Positions 38,975 through 48,914 of a stretch of DNA of 64,000 nucleotides are shown one piece after another. The translations under genes and the position numbers were made by a program. The first letter of the stretch is position 1. Each line of letters starts with the position of its first letter. A model generated the notes under the pieces. That model had not been told where the DNA came from. It did no database searches and saw only the letters and a list, made by a program, of their open reading frames with translations. The stretch covers positions 62,001-126,000 of the forward strand of contig CAVWEX010000007.1 in NCBI GenBank assembly GCA_963754125.1, in the 5' to 3' direction. Source of the stretch: RPQJ01 sp963754125. Its GTDB lineage: Bacteria > Pseudomonadota > Gammaproteobacteria > Steroidobacterales > Steroidobacteraceae.

Positions 38975-39904
38975 TCAGGCTTGCGCCGCGAGCAGCCGGA
39001 CCACACCCTCTGCCTGCTGCACGGCGCGGCGTCCGTCGCCCGCCGTGGCGTCAGCGCCCATCAGCGAGACGAGCTCCGGGCGGGCGTTGATGATCGATCC
39101 TCCGACCAGTACGCCCAGCGATTTGTTGCAGGACGCACGGCGCGCCGCGAGGATCGCCGGCGCCACGCACTTCAACGGCGTCGCGCAACCGACGGTGATG
39201 CCGATGACCGCGAAGTAATCGCCCCGCACCAGGCGTGACAGATCGGCCACCGTCTCCGGATTCTCGAAGCGCACGTCCCAGCCGGAGCGCCGGAAGAACT
39301 CGCCGACCATCACGAGCCCGAACGTGTGCTGCTCGCCGGGCGCCGGGCAGAGCAGTACGCGCCGCTCGAGCGCGGTCTCGCGGCCACCTCGCACCGTACC
39401 GGGTGCGAGGCTCCGCAGGAGTTGATGCAGTGCACACAAGCCAAGTGTAACTTCGAAAAAGCTGCAACGGTCCTCGTGCCACAGCTCACCCAGCCGGCGC
39501 GCCGTCGGCGCCAGCAGGTCCAGGTAGATGGAACCGAGCGAGGTCCCCTGGCCGCGGATCGCCTCCACGTAGGCGAGCGCCACCTGGGCGTCCTGCGTCA
39601 TGAGCAGGTCTGCGAGCTGGTCGATGTGGCTCGCGTCGAGCACGAGCGGCCCCGTGCGGTCCTGCCGCCCCTCGCCGCTGGCCGCTCGCTGCGCGAGGAC
39701 CAGCCGGGGAATGATCTCGCCCTCGATGGTACTGGCGAGGCCGGCGCGGCCGCCCTTGTCCGGCCGGTCCGGACCGGCGCCCGGGCGTTTCCCGTTGCGC
39801 CCCTTTCGGTGGCCCCCGCCCTCGGCCGGGCAACGCTCCTTGGCGAGAAATTCGCCAAGGTCCCATGTCGGTCCGCCTGCAGGTCCCTGATCGAAGCTAG
39901 GCAT
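38975..39904 (-). CDS. ppaA: PpaA/AerR-type cobalamin-binding antirepressor
   Basis: A 309-residue regulator of the PpaA/AerR family that binds a cobalamin and counteracts PpsR/CrtJ in response to light or oxygen. The helical domain has LGELWHEDRCSFFEVTLG. The B12-binding domain has LLCPAPGEQHTFGLVMVGEFF, with His193 as the likely lower Co ligand, and ends VGGSIINARPELVSLMGAD. The first 60 residues are a Gly/Lys/Arg-rich extension beyond the conserved core. GGGGAG lies about seven bases before the ATG. It is upstream of and probably co-transcribed with ppsR. Confidence 0.92.
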   Translation of the reverse strand: MPSFDQGPAGGPTWDLGEFLAKERCPAEGGGHRKGRNGKRPGAGPDRPDKGGRAGLASTIEGEIIPRLVLAQRAASGEGRQDRTGPLVLDASHIDQLADLLMTQDAQVALAYVEAIRGQGTSLGSIYLDLLAPTARRLGELWHEDRCSFFEVTLGLCALHQLLRSLAPGTVRGGRETALERRVLLCPAPGEQHTFGLVMVGEFFRRSGWDVRFENPETVADLSRLVRGDYFAVIGITVGCATPLKCVAPAILAARRASCNKSLGVLVGGSIINARPELVSLMGADATAGDGRRAVQQAEGVVRLLAAQA

Positions 39905-40135
39905 TTTCGCTCTCCCCTAGTTCCGGCGAGTGCGCGGGCCCCAAATCCCGCTACCCACCTGTTGGCTGGCCAGTGCCCGTCGGCGGACCGGGGCGCGTCG
40001 GGCGACCCCCCGGTCGCCGTGCGCCTCTATCTGTACGCCTGCCGACAAAATGCGTCAAGCTAGATTTACGTCTAGTTAGGTTGACATCCCTTCGCCCCCG
40101 GTCTACGGTTGCTCCACAGAGGGAGTCCCAGAGCG
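39905..40135. other. Divergent regulatory region between ppaA and bchF
   Basis: About 230 bases, no gene seen. It contains the bchF promoter and PpsR-like elements at its right end. The left half, next to ppaA, is GC-rich, with a GC-rich run around 39980-40010, and I see no clear promoter in it. Confidence 0.5.
40053..40109 (+). promoter_or_regulatory. bchF operon promoter with degenerate PpsR-like boxes
   Basis: TTGACA (40081-40086) and TACGGT (40104-40109) are 17 bases apart. CGT-N12-ACA at 40069-40086 differs from the PpsR consensus by one base and overlaps the -35. CGT-N12-ACG at 40053-40070 is a palindromic two-mismatch version whose internal sequence resembles the box in front of bchG (GTCAAGC and GATTTAC shared). 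Weak PpsR control of the long bch-puh operon is inferred. Confidence 0.55.
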
Positions 40136-40669
40136 ATGCGAAGCCGTCGATCCCCGTCCACCCAACGGCCGCCCACGACCACCGCGCTGTACACGGAAGC
40201 GGAGCGGCAGCGGCGCGACGCATCTCGCTGGACGATCGTCCAGGGCGTTCTCGCACCGCTGCAATTCGCGGCATTTCTGATCAGCCTGTGGCTGGTGCTG
40301 CGGTATCTGGCGACGGACGAGGGCCTGGCGTCGGCAACGGCGTCGATCGTCATCAAGACCCTCCTGCTCTACGCCATCATGATCACCGGCTCGCTGTGGG
40401 AGCGCGACGTATTCGGTCGCTATCTCTTCGCGCGTGCCTTCTTCTGGGAGGACGTGGTCAGCATGCTCGTCCTCGCACTGCACACCGCGTACCTCGCGGC
40501 GCTGGTGACGGGTGCCCTGCCCTCCCGCGGCCAAATGTACCTCGCTCTGGCGGCGTATGCCTCATACGTTTTCAACGCCGGCCAGTTCCTGCTGAAGCTT
40601 CGTGCAGCGCGAAAGGACCGCAGGGTGCCCACGGGCGCGGCCGTCCGCTTCGCCGGAGTCACCGAGTGA
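40136..40669 (+). CDS. bchF: 2-vinyl bacteriochlorophyllide hydratase (3-vinyl hydratase)
   Basis: A 177-residue membrane protein that hydrates the 3-vinyl group to 3-hydroxyethyl on the way to bacteriochlorophyll a. It starts RSRRSPSTQRPP and has YTEAERQRRDASRW, followed by several hydrophobic helices including the ALHTAYLAALVTG helix. The FGRYLFARAFFWEDVVSM loop is characteristic. GAGGGAG lies about ten bases before the ATG at 40136; an upstream GTG/ATG is less likely. First gene of the operon, with GTGA coupling into bchN. Confidence 0.92.
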   Translation: MRSRRSPSTQRPPTTTALYTEAERQRRDASRWTIVQGVLAPLQFAAFLISLWLVLRYLATDEGLASATASIVIKTLLLYAIMITGSLWERDVFGRYLFARAFFWEDVVSMLVLALHTAYLAALVTGALPSRGQMYLALAAYASYVFNAGQFLLKLRAARKDRRVPTGAAVRFAGVTE

Positions 40670-41958
40670 CGACGCAGGCCGCGACGGTCGTCGGGACAGC
40701 GGTGGCCGACTGTGGCGAGCGACCCGTGCTGCGCCAGCGCGGCCAGCGCGAGGTGTTCTGCGGCCTGACGGGGATCGTCTGGTTGCACCGCAAGATCCAG
40801 GACGCATTCTTCCTCGTGGTCGGCTCGCGAACCTGCGCCCACCTGATCCAGTCGGCGGCCGGCGTGATGATCTTTGCCGAACCGCGCTTCGCAACGGCGA
40901 TCATCGACGAACGCGACCTCGCCGGGCTCGCCGACGCCAACGACGAGCTCGACCGCGTCGTCACGAGGCTGCTGGAGCGGCGCCCCGACATCCGCCTGCT
41001 GTTCCTGGTGGGGTCCTGCCCGTCCGAGGTCATCAAGCTCGACCTGTCGCGCGCGGCAGCCCGGCTGTCGCGCAGCTTCTCGCCCCGCGTGCGGATCCTC
41101 AATTACTCGGGCAGCGGCATCGAGACCACCTTCACCCAGGGCGAGGACGCCTGTCTCGCCGCGCTGGTGCCTGAAATGGCGACGGCGCCGGCCGACGCGC
41201 CGGCGTCGCTGCTGGTGGTGGGCGCGCTTGCGGACGTGGTCGAGGACCAGTTCCGCCGGCTGTTCGGCGCGCTCGGCATCGGTCCGGTCACCTTCCTGCC
41301 GCCGCGGCACGCCGCCGAGCTGCCGGCCGTGGGCCCGGGCACGCGCTTCCTCCTCGCCCAGCCCTTCCTCGCCGACACGGCGCGCGCGCTCGAGCAGCGC
41401 GGCGCGGTGCGTCTCGAGGCGCCGTTCCCGCTCGGCGCGGAAGGCACTACGTTGTGGCTGAAGGCCGCGGCAGATGCGTGGGGCGTCACTGCCGACCGCT
41501 TCGAAACGGTCACCCGCCCGGGTCGCGAGCGTGCGCGCCAGGCGCTCGAGCGGCAGCGCTTCCTGCTCACCGGCAAGCGCGTGTTCTTCTTCCCGGACTC
41601 GCAGCTCGAGGTGCCGCTCGCCCGTTTCCTGGCGCGCGAGCTCGGCATGCAGCCGGTCGAGGTCGGCAGCCCCTACCTGCACCGGCAGATCCTCGCCTCC
41701 GAGCTCGCGCTGCTGCCCGCCGAGGCCGCGCTCAGCGAGGGCCAGGACGTCGAGCGGCAGCTCGACCGCTGCCGGGCCGCGCGTCCCGACCTCGTGGTCT
41801 GCGGGCTCGGCCTCGCCAACCCGCTCGAAGCCGAGGGCATCACCACCAAGTGGTCGATCGAGCTCGTGTTCACGCCGATCCAGGGCTACGAGCAGGCCGG
41901 CGATCTCGCCGAGCTGTTCGCGAGGCCGCTGGTGCGGCGCCTGCGGCTGGCGGTATAG
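40666..41958 (+). CDS. bchN: Light-independent protochlorophyllide reductase subunit N
   Basis: A 430-residue subunit that with BchB forms the catalytic NB core of dark-operative protochlorophyllide reductase. The three Cys ligands of the NB 4Fe-4S cluster are visible in EVFCGLTGIVW, GSRTCAHLIQSAAG and LVGSCPSEVIK. The GTG start at 40666 overlaps the bchF stop (GTGA). C-terminal Rossmann-like NifD fold segments continue to FTPIQGYEQAGDLAELF. The enzyme reduces ring D of protochlorophyllide without light and is oxygen-sensitive. Confidence 0.95.
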   Translation: MTTQAATVVGTAVADCGERPVLRQRGQREVFCGLTGIVWLHRKIQDAFFLVVGSRTCAHLIQSAAGVMIFAEPRFATAIIDERDLAGLADANDELDRVVTRLLERRPDIRLLFLVGSCPSEVIKLDLSRAAARLSRSFSPRVRILNYSGSGIETTFTQGEDACLAALVPEMATAPADAPASLLVVGALADVVEDQFRRLFGALGIGPVTFLPPRHAAELPAVGPGTRFLLAQPFLADTARALEQRGAVRLEAPFPLGAEGTTLWLKAAADAWGVTADRFETVTRPGRERARQALERQRFLLTGKRVFFFPDSQLEVPLARFLARELGMQPVEVGSPYLHRQILASELALLPAEAALSEGQDVERQLDRCRAARPDLVVCGLGLANPLEAEGITTKWSIELVFTPIQGYEQAGDLAELFARPLVRRLRLAV

Positions 41959-41960
41959 CC

Positions 41961-43562
41961 GTGCAGCTCACGCTCTGGACCTACGAAGGTCCGCCGCATG
42001 TCGGCGCCATGCGCATCGCGGCTGCAATGGAGGGCGTGCACTACGTGCTGCACGCGCCGCAGGGCGACACCTACGCGGACCTGCTGTTCACGATGATCGA
42101 GCGACGCCCGACGCGGCCGCCCGTCACCTATACGACCTTCCAGGCGCGGGACCTCGGCGGCGACACGGCGGAGCTGTTCAAGACCGCCGCGCGCGAGGCC
42201 TACGAGCGCTTTCGGCCGCAGGCGATGCTGGTGGGTGCGTCCTGCACGGCTGAGCTGATCCAGGACGACCCCGGCGGCCTCGCGCGCGCGCTCGACCTGC
42301 CGATCCCGGTGGTCCCGCTCGAGCTGCCCTCCTACCAGCGCAAGGAGAACTTCGGCGCCTCGGAGACGTTCTTCCAGCTGGTGCGCGCCTGCGCCGCACC
42401 GCAGGTGCCGCCGCCCGGGACGCCACGCGCGGCCCGGCCCGCCGGCGAGCGCCCGAGCTGCAACCTGCTCGGTCCCACGACACTCGGCTTCCGACATCGC
42501 GACGATGTCGTCGAGATTCGCGGGTTGATCGAGCGCATGGGCATCGAGGTACGTACCGTCGCACCGCTCGGCGCCACGCCGGCCGACCTCGCGCGCCTCG
42601 GCGAGGCCGATTTCAACGTGGTCCTCTACCCCGAGGTCGCCAGCACAGCCGCGCAGTGGCTGCAGCGCTCCTTCGGCCAGCCCTGCACCAGGAGCGTTCC
42701 GATCGGCGTGGGCGCGACCCGGCGCTTCATCGCGGAGGTCGCCGCGCTTGCCGGGATCGCCGACGACTCCGAGGCCCTGTCCGCCGCCGCGCGGCTGCCG
42801 TGGTACTCGCGCTCGGTGGACTCCACCTATCTCACCGGCAAACGCGTGTTCGTCTTCGGCGATGCGACGCACGCCGTGGCGGCCGCGCGCGTCGCAACCG
42901 AGGAACTCGGGTTCGCGGTCGTCGGCATCGGCACCTACAGCCGCGAGTTCGCTCGCGAGGTACGCGAGGCGGCGCGGGAACTCGGCATCGAGGCGCTGAT
43001 CACCGACGACTACCTCGAGGTCGAGGCGCGCATCGCCGAGCTGCAGCCCGAACTCGTGCTCGGCACGCAGATGGAACGGCACGTCGCGAAGCGCCTCGGC
43101 ATTCCCTGTGCCGTCATCTCCGCGCCGGTGCACGTGCAGGATTTCCCCGCGCGCCGCTCGCCGCAGATGGGTTTCGAGGGCGCGAACGTGCTGTTCGACA
43201 CCTGGGTGCACCCGCTGATGATGGGGCTCGAGGAACACCTGCTCGGCATGTTCCGGGAGGACTTCGAGTTCCACGACAAGGCGACCGCGTCGCATCTGTC
43301 GACCGCGGGCCGGGGTGCGAGACAGGCCGGGGTCGAAACGGCGGCCGTTGCAGCGAGCCCGGACGACACGACGGGCGATGCTTCCGTGACAGCACCGGGC
43401 GCGCCGGCCTGGACAACCGAGGGCGAACGAGAGCTCAGGAAGATCCCGTTCTTCGTGCGCGGCAAGGCGCGCCGCAACACGGAGCGCTTCGCCGAGGAGC
43501 GCGGCCTGGCCGCCATCACCGTTGAGACGCTATACGATGCCAAAGCGCACTTCGGCCGCTGA
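41961..43562 (+). CDS. bchB: Light-independent protochlorophyllide reductase subunit B
   Basis: A 533-residue subunit that supplies the fourth, aspartate, ligand to the NB cluster. The Asp lies in the conserved stretch after LHAPQGD near residue 36 (GDTYADLLFTMIER). It starts at a GTG (41961) two bases after bchN and reads LTLWTYEGPPHVGAMR. A nitrogenase-like core follows, and a C-terminal domain ends KARRNTERFAEERGLAAIT. A linker rich in Ala, Thr and Asp precedes that domain, as usual. Its end overlaps the bchH start by 26 bases. Confidence 0.95.
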   Translation: MQLTLWTYEGPPHVGAMRIAAAMEGVHYVLHAPQGDTYADLLFTMIERRPTRPPVTYTTFQARDLGGDTAELFKTAAREAYERFRPQAMLVGASCTAELIQDDPGGLARALDLPIPVVPLELPSYQRKENFGASETFFQLVRACAAPQVPPPGTPRAARPAGERPSCNLLGPTTLGFRHRDDVVEIRGLIERMGIEVRTVAPLGATPADLARLGEADFNVVLYPEVASTAAQWLQRSFGQPCTRSVPIGVGATRRFIAEVAALAGIADDSEALSAAARLPWYSRSVDSTYLTGKRVFVFGDATHAVAAARVATEELGFAVVGIGTYSREFAREVREAARELGIEALITDDYLEVEARIAELQPELVLGTQMERHVAKRLGIPCAVISAPVHVQDFPARRSPQMGFEGANVLFDTWVHPLMMGLEEHLLGMFREDFEFHDKATASHLSTAGRGARQAGVETAAVAASPDDTTGDASVTAPGAPAWTTEGERELRKIPFFVRGKARRNTERFAEERGLAAITVETLYDAKAHFGR

Positions 43563-46500
43563 CGCGACCCCGATCCGGGTCGTGATCGTGACGATGGACC
43601 CGCACCTCGCCACGGCGACGGCGCAGGCACAGCGCACGCTGGCGCGCGAACTGCCGGGACTGACCCTGACCCTGCACGCCGCAGCGGAGTGGGGCGAGAA
43701 TCCGCGAGCGCTGGAGCGTTGCCGCGACGACATCGCCCGGAGCCGACATCGTGGTCGGAACCATGCTGTTCATGGAAGACCACTACCACCCGGTGCTCGA
43801 TGCGCTCAAGGCGCGCCGGGACGGCTGCGACGCGATGCTCATCGCCATGTCCGCGGCCGAGGTCACGCGCCTGACCCGCCTCGGCAGCTTCGACATGAGT
43901 GCCCCGGCCAATCCGCTGCTGTCGCTGCTCAAGAAGCTGCGCGGCAAGAGCAGCAACGCCGGCACCGCCGGGGCCCAGCAGATGAAGATGCTGCGCCGGA
44001 TCCCGCAGCTGCTGCGCTTCATCCCCGGCACGGCCCAGGATGTGCGTGCCTACTTCCTGACGCTGCAGTACTGGCTGGCGGGCTCCGAGCCGAATGTCGC
44101 AAACCTCGTGCGCCACCTCATCGACCGTTACGCCGACGGCCCACGACGTGGCCTGCGCGGCCGGCTCACCGTCGGCGCGCCGGTCGATTATCCGGAGCAT
44201 GGCGTCTACCACCCGCGCCTGCCCGCCCGCGTCGGCGCGGAGGTGCGGCAGCTGCCGGTGCCCGCCGGTGATCCGCGCGGCACGGTCGGCGTGCTGGTGC
44301 TGCGTTCCTACGTCCTGGCCGGCAACAGCAGCCACTACGACGGCGTGATCACGGCGCTGGAGGCTCGCGGATTCCGGGTGATCCCTGCGTTCGCCAGCGG
44401 CCTCGACGCGCGCCCGGCCATCGAGCAGTTCTACTTCGAGGACGGCGTGCCCGCCATCGACGCGCTCGTTTCGCTGACCGGCTTCTCGCTGGTGGGTGGT
44501 CCCGCCTACAACGACGCGAAGGCGGCCGAGGAGGTGCTGGCGCGGCTCGACGTGCCCTACGTCGCCGCGCACCCGCTGGAGTTCCAGACCCTGGAGCAGT
44601 GGGGCGCCTCGGACCGTGGCCTGCTGCCGGTCGAGAGCACCCTCATGGTGGCGATCCCCGAGCTCGATGGCGCAACGGGCCTGATCGGTTTCGGGGGACG
44701 CAGCGATGCGGCGGGCGGCACCTGCACGGGCTGCGAGCGCGGCTGCACCTTCGGCGCGTCCGGGAGCGGACGCGACATGCACTCCTGCGCGGACCGCAGC
44801 GACATGCTCGCGGCACGCATCGACAGGCTGGTCACGCTGCGCCGTACCGAGCGCTCGGCGCGCAGGATCGGAGTGGTGCTGTTCAACTTCCCGCCCAACG
44901 CGGGCAACACGGGCACGGCCGCTCACCTGTCGGTGTTCGAGTCGGTGTACCGCACCCTCGCCGCGCTGCAGCGCGCCGGGTACACGGTCGAGCTGCCGGA
45001 CGATGTCGACGCACTGCGCAGCAGGGTCATCAACGGCAATGCCGAGCGCCTCGGCGCCATCGCCAACGTGCACGCGCGCATCCCGGTGAACGATCACGTG
45101 CGACGCGAACGCTGGTTGAGCCAGATCGAGGCACAGTGGGGTCCGGCCCCCGGCAAGCAGCAGAGCGACGGTCAGTCGCTGTTCGTGCTCGGCGAGCGCT
45201 TCGGCAACGTGTTCGTGGGCGTACAGCCGGGCCTCGGCTACGAGGGCGACCCGATGCGCCTGCTGTTCGAGAAGGGCTTCGCGCCGACGCACGCCTTCTC
45301 GGCCTTCTATCGCTGGATGCGCGAGGACTTCGGCGCCAGCGCGCTGCTGCACTTCGGCACGCACGGTGCACTCGAGTTCATGCCCGGCAAGCAGACCGGC
45401 ATGTCCGGCGCCTGCTGGCCGGACCGCCTGATCGGCGACATGCCCAACATCTACCTGTACGCCTCGAACAATCCTTCCGAGGGCACCATCGCCAAGCGTC
45501 GCGCCGCTGCGACCATGGTCAGCTACCTGACGCCGCCGATCGCACATGCCGGCCTGTATCGGGGTCTTCTCGACCTCAAGAGCTCGGTCGATCGCTGGCG
45601 CGGCCTGGATGTGGAAGCGCAGGCCGAGCGACCGACGCTGGCCGCGCTGATCCAGTCGCAGGCCGCGGCGGTCGAGCTCGCTCCGGCCGAGCCGGGCTGG
45701 ACGGCCGCCGAAGCCGACGCCGCGATCGCCCGGCTCGCCGAGCGCGTGCTGGAACTCGAATACACGCTGATCCCGCACGGGCTGCACGTCGTCGGCGAGC
45801 CCATGTCGCCCGCGGAGCGTGCCGACATGCTGGCCGCGAGCGCGGAGACCTCGCAGGGCGTCCGCCCGGCGCAGGCGGCGATCGACGCGCTGGTCTCGGG
45901 GGCCCCCGCCGCGGACGCCTTGCGTCACGCCGGTGCGGTCGCTGACGTCGAGGGCACCGCCGCGCTGTTCCGCGAGCTGGAAAGCATGAACCGCCTGCTG
46001 TCGGAGGATCACGAGATCCCGGCGCTGCTGCGTGCCCTCGATGGCCGCTTCATCCGGCCGGCGCCGGGCGGAGACGTGCTGCGCACGCCCGCGGTGCTGC
46101 CGACCGGTCGCAACCTGCACGGCTTCGATCCGTTCCGCCTGCCCAGCGCCGCCGCGGTCCAGGACGGCCTGCGGCAGGCCGGCCTGCTGCTTGATCGCTG
46201 CCGTGACGACGGCGAGAGGTTCCCGGAGTCGATCGCGCTGGTCCTGTGGGGTACGGACAATCTCAAGACCGAGGGCACGCCCATCGCCCAGGCGCTGGCG
46301 CTGCTGGGCGCGCGTCCGCGCTTCGACAGCTACGGCCGCCTCGCCGGCGCCGAGCTGGTGCCGCTGGCCGAGCTCGGCCGCCCGCGCGTCGACGTGGTGC
46401 TGACCGTGTCGGGCATCTTCCGCGACCTGCTGCCGCTGCAGTCGCGCCTGCTCGCCGACGCCACCTACCTCGCCGCGAGTGCCGACGAGCCCTGCGAGCT

Positions 46501-47302
46501 GAACTTCGTGCGCAAGCATGCCCTCGCCTACCAGGCCGCGCACGGCTGCGACCTCGAGACCGCGGCGCTCAGGGTCTTCGGCAACGCGGACGGCGCCTAC
46601 GGCGCCAACGTGAACCACCTGGTCGAGAACGGCGCCTGGCAGGACGAGGACGAGCTGGCCGAGACCTATTCGCGCCGCAAGTGCTTCGCCTACGGTCGCA
46701 GCGGCAAGGTGATGCAGCAGCCCGCGCTGCTGCGAAGCGTGCTCGCCGACGTCTCGCTCACCTACCAGAACCTCGACTCCGTCGAACTGGGCGTGACCAC
46801 CGTCGACACGTACTTCGACACGCTCGGCGGCATCAGCCGGGCCGTGACGCGGGCGCGCGGCGGCCGCGCCGCGCCGGTCTACATCGGCGACCAGACCCGC
46901 GGCGAGGGCACGGTGCGCTCACTCGGCGAGCAGGTCGCGCTCGAGACCCGCACGCGCATGCTGAACCCGAAGTGGTACGAGGGCATGCTCAGGCACGGCT
47001 ACGAGGGCGTGCGCCAGATCGAGGTGCACGTCACCAACACGATGGGCTGGTCGGCGACCACGGGCCAGGTCGCCCCCTGGGTCTACCAGCAGCTCAGCGA
47101 AACCTTCGTGCTCGACGCGGAGATGCGTGAGCGGCTCGCGACGTTGAATCCGACGGCCTCGGCCAAGGTGACCAACCGCCTGCTCGAGGCCCACGAGCGC
47201 AACTATTGGCAACCGAGTGCCGAGATGCTGGCGGCCCTGCGCAAGGCCGGCGAAGAACTGGAAGACCGACTGGAGGGCATCGGCGTGGAGGCAGCAGCTT
47301 GA
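43537..47302 (+). CDS. bchH: Magnesium chelatase subunit H, with an apparent frameshift near 43741
   Basis: A 1250-residue-class porphyrin-binding subunit that inserts Mg into protoporphyrin IX with BchI and BchD (not in the window). The N-terminus TPIRVVIVTMDPHLA and the C-terminus FVLDAEMRERLATLNPTA are standard, and DFGASALLHFGTHGALEFMP is a core signature. The reading frame breaks at 43741. ERCRDDIAR is in one frame, and ADIVVGTMLFMED continues one base later; a single extra A explains it. The gene is essential for bacteriochlorophyll, so an error in the sequence is more likely than a natural knock-out. The ATG at 43537 fits other BchH starts. Confidence 0.93.
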
Positions 47303-48213
47303 ACACATCGACGGTACCCCTCTCGGCCCTGGGCCGGCATCCGGCTCGGCCGCCCGACGGCGAAGGCAGCGTGCAGGTGCACCTCGACCCCACGCTGCGC
47401 ATCGGCACGGCCAAGGTGTTCGCGGTCTACGGCAAGGGCGGCATCGGCAAGAGCACCACCTCGTCGAACCTCTCGGTGGCCTTCTCCAAGCTCGGCAAGC
47501 GCGTGCTGCAGATCGGCTGCGATCCCAAGCACGACTCGACGTTCACGCTCACCAAGCGGCTCGTGCCGACCGTGATCGACGTGCTCGAGTCGGTGGACTT
47601 CCACCCCGAGGAGCTGCGCACCGAGGATTTCGTGTTCAAGGGCTACAACGGCGTCATGTGCGTCGAGGCCGGCGGCCCGCCCGCAGGCACGGGCTGCGGC
47701 GGCTACGTGGTCGGCCAGACCGTCAAGCTGCTGAAGGAGCACCACCTGCTCGAGGACACCGACGTCGTCATCTTCGACGTGCTCGGCGACGTGGTCTGCG
47801 GCGGCTTCGCCGCGCCCCTGCAGCACGCCGACCGCGCGCTCATCGTCACCGCGAACGACTTCGATTCGATCTTCGCGATGAACCGCATCGTGGCCGCGAT
47901 CCGCGCCAAGGCGAAGAACTACAACGTCCGCCTCGGCGGCGTGATCGTCAACCGCAGCGCCGGCACGGACCAGATCGACAAGTTCAACGACGCGGTGGGC
48001 CTGAAGAGCCTCGCGCACTTCCGCGACCTCGACGTGATCCGTCGCAGCCGGCTCAAGAAGTCCACGCTGTTCGAGATGGACTCCTGCCCGGAAGTCGACG
48101 CGGTGCAGGCGGAGTACCTGCAGCTCGCCGAGACGCTGTGGGCCGGGACGGATCCGCTCACGCCCGAGCCGATGAAGGACCGCGACATCTTCGACCTGCT
48201 GGGGTTCGACTGA
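47299..48213 (+). CDS. bchL: Light-independent protochlorophyllide reductase ATP-binding protein L
   Basis: A 304-residue nitrogenase-iron-protein-like ATPase and electron donor to BchNB. It has the P-loop YGKGGIGKSTT and homodimer-bridging Cys ligands in TGCGGYVVG and DVVCGGFAAPL. The N-terminal VFAVYGKGG is preceded by a 34-residue extension. The start is a TTG at 47299 that overlaps the bchH stop by four bases (TTGA). It ends in DRDIFDLLGFD and shares one base (TGATG) with bchM. Confidence 0.95.
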   Translation: MNTSTVPLSALGRHPARPPDGEGSVQVHLDPTLRIGTAKVFAVYGKGGIGKSTTSSNLSVAFSKLGKRVLQIGCDPKHDSTFTLTKRLVPTVIDVLESVDFHPEELRTEDFVFKGYNGVMCVEAGGPPAGTGCGGYVVGQTVKLLKEHHLLEDTDVVIFDVLGDVVCGGFAAPLQHADRALIVTANDFDSIFAMNRIVAAIRAKAKNYNVRLGGVIVNRSAGTDQIDKFNDAVGLKSLAHFRDLDVIRRSRLKKSTLFEMDSCPEVDAVQAEYLQLAETLWAGTDPLTPEPMKDRDIFDLLGFD

Positions 48214-48914
48214 TGCCCACCGCCACCTATGTCGAGCGCCGCGGGCAGATCGAGACCTACTTCGACCGCACCGCGGTCGAGGCGTGGTCGCGGCTGACCT
48301 CCGACGTGCCGGTCGGCCGGATCCGCGCCACCGTGCGCGCGGGCCGCGACCGCATGCGCAACACCCTCCTCGACTGGCTGCCCGAGGACCTGCGAGGCCG
48401 CCGCGTGCTCGACGCCGGCTGCGGCACGGGTGCGCTCGCCGTCGAGGCGGCGCGGCGCGGCGCCCACGTGGTGGCGATCGACCTCTCGCCCACGCTCATC
48501 GGGCTGGCGCACGAGCGCCTGCCGCGCGATCTCGGCGCGGGTTCGATCGAGCTCAAGGTCGGCGACATGCTCGACCCTGCGCTCGGCCGCTTCGACCACG
48601 TCGTCGCGATGGACTCGCTGGTGCACTACGACGCGGCAGACGTGGTGCGCGTCGTCGCCGGCCTCGCGGACCACACGCAGGCATCGGTGCTGTTCACCTT
48701 CGCGCCACGCACGCCCGCCCTTGCGCTGATGCACGCCGTCGGACGCCTGCTGCCGCGCGGCCACCGCGCGCCGGCGATCGAGCCGGTCGGACAGACCGAC
48801 CTGCAGCGGCGCCTGGGCGCCGAGCCGGCCCTCGCCGGGTGGCGGGCGGCCCGCACGCTGCGGGTGGCCTGCGGCTTCTACACGTCCCAGGCGCTCGAGG
48901 TCGTTCGCGCATGA
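48213..48914 (+). CDS. bchM: Mg-protoporphyrin IX methyltransferase
   Basis: A 233-residue SAM-dependent methyltransferase that forms Mg-protoporphyrin IX monomethyl ester, the substrate of both cyclases. SAM-binding motif I is VLDAGCGTGALAVEAARRG, followed by acidic VVAIDLS. The N-terminus RRGQIETYFDRTAVEAWSRL is diagnostic of BchM/ChlM. It shares a base with the bchL stop and overlaps the lhaA start (ATGA), part of the tightly coupled run. Confidence 0.95.
   Translation: MPTATYVERRGQIETYFDRTAVEAWSRLTSDVPVGRIRATVRAGRDRMRNTLLDWLPEDLRGRRVLDAGCGTGALAVEAARRGAHVVAIDLSPTLIGLAHERLPRDLGAGSIELKVGDMLDPALGRFDHVVAMDSLVHYDAADVVRVVAGLADHTQASVLFTFAPRTPALALMHAVGRLLPRGHRAPAIEPVGQTDLQRRLGAEPALAGWRAARTLRVACGFYTSQALEVVRA

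Noticed and set aside
37504..39006. ATG at 39006 as the start of ppsR
   Set aside because: It would add 29 residues from the ppaA-ppsR gap; the TTG at 38919 has a GGAGGAG site and gives the family length.
43522..43562. TTG start at 43522 for bchH
   Set aside because: The ATG at 43537 matches other BchH N-termini; the TTG adds five residues without support.
43010..46618. A 1202-codon antisense frame over bchB-bchH
   Set aside because: Shadow of the bch genes in high-GC DNA; no domain and no ribosome-binding site.
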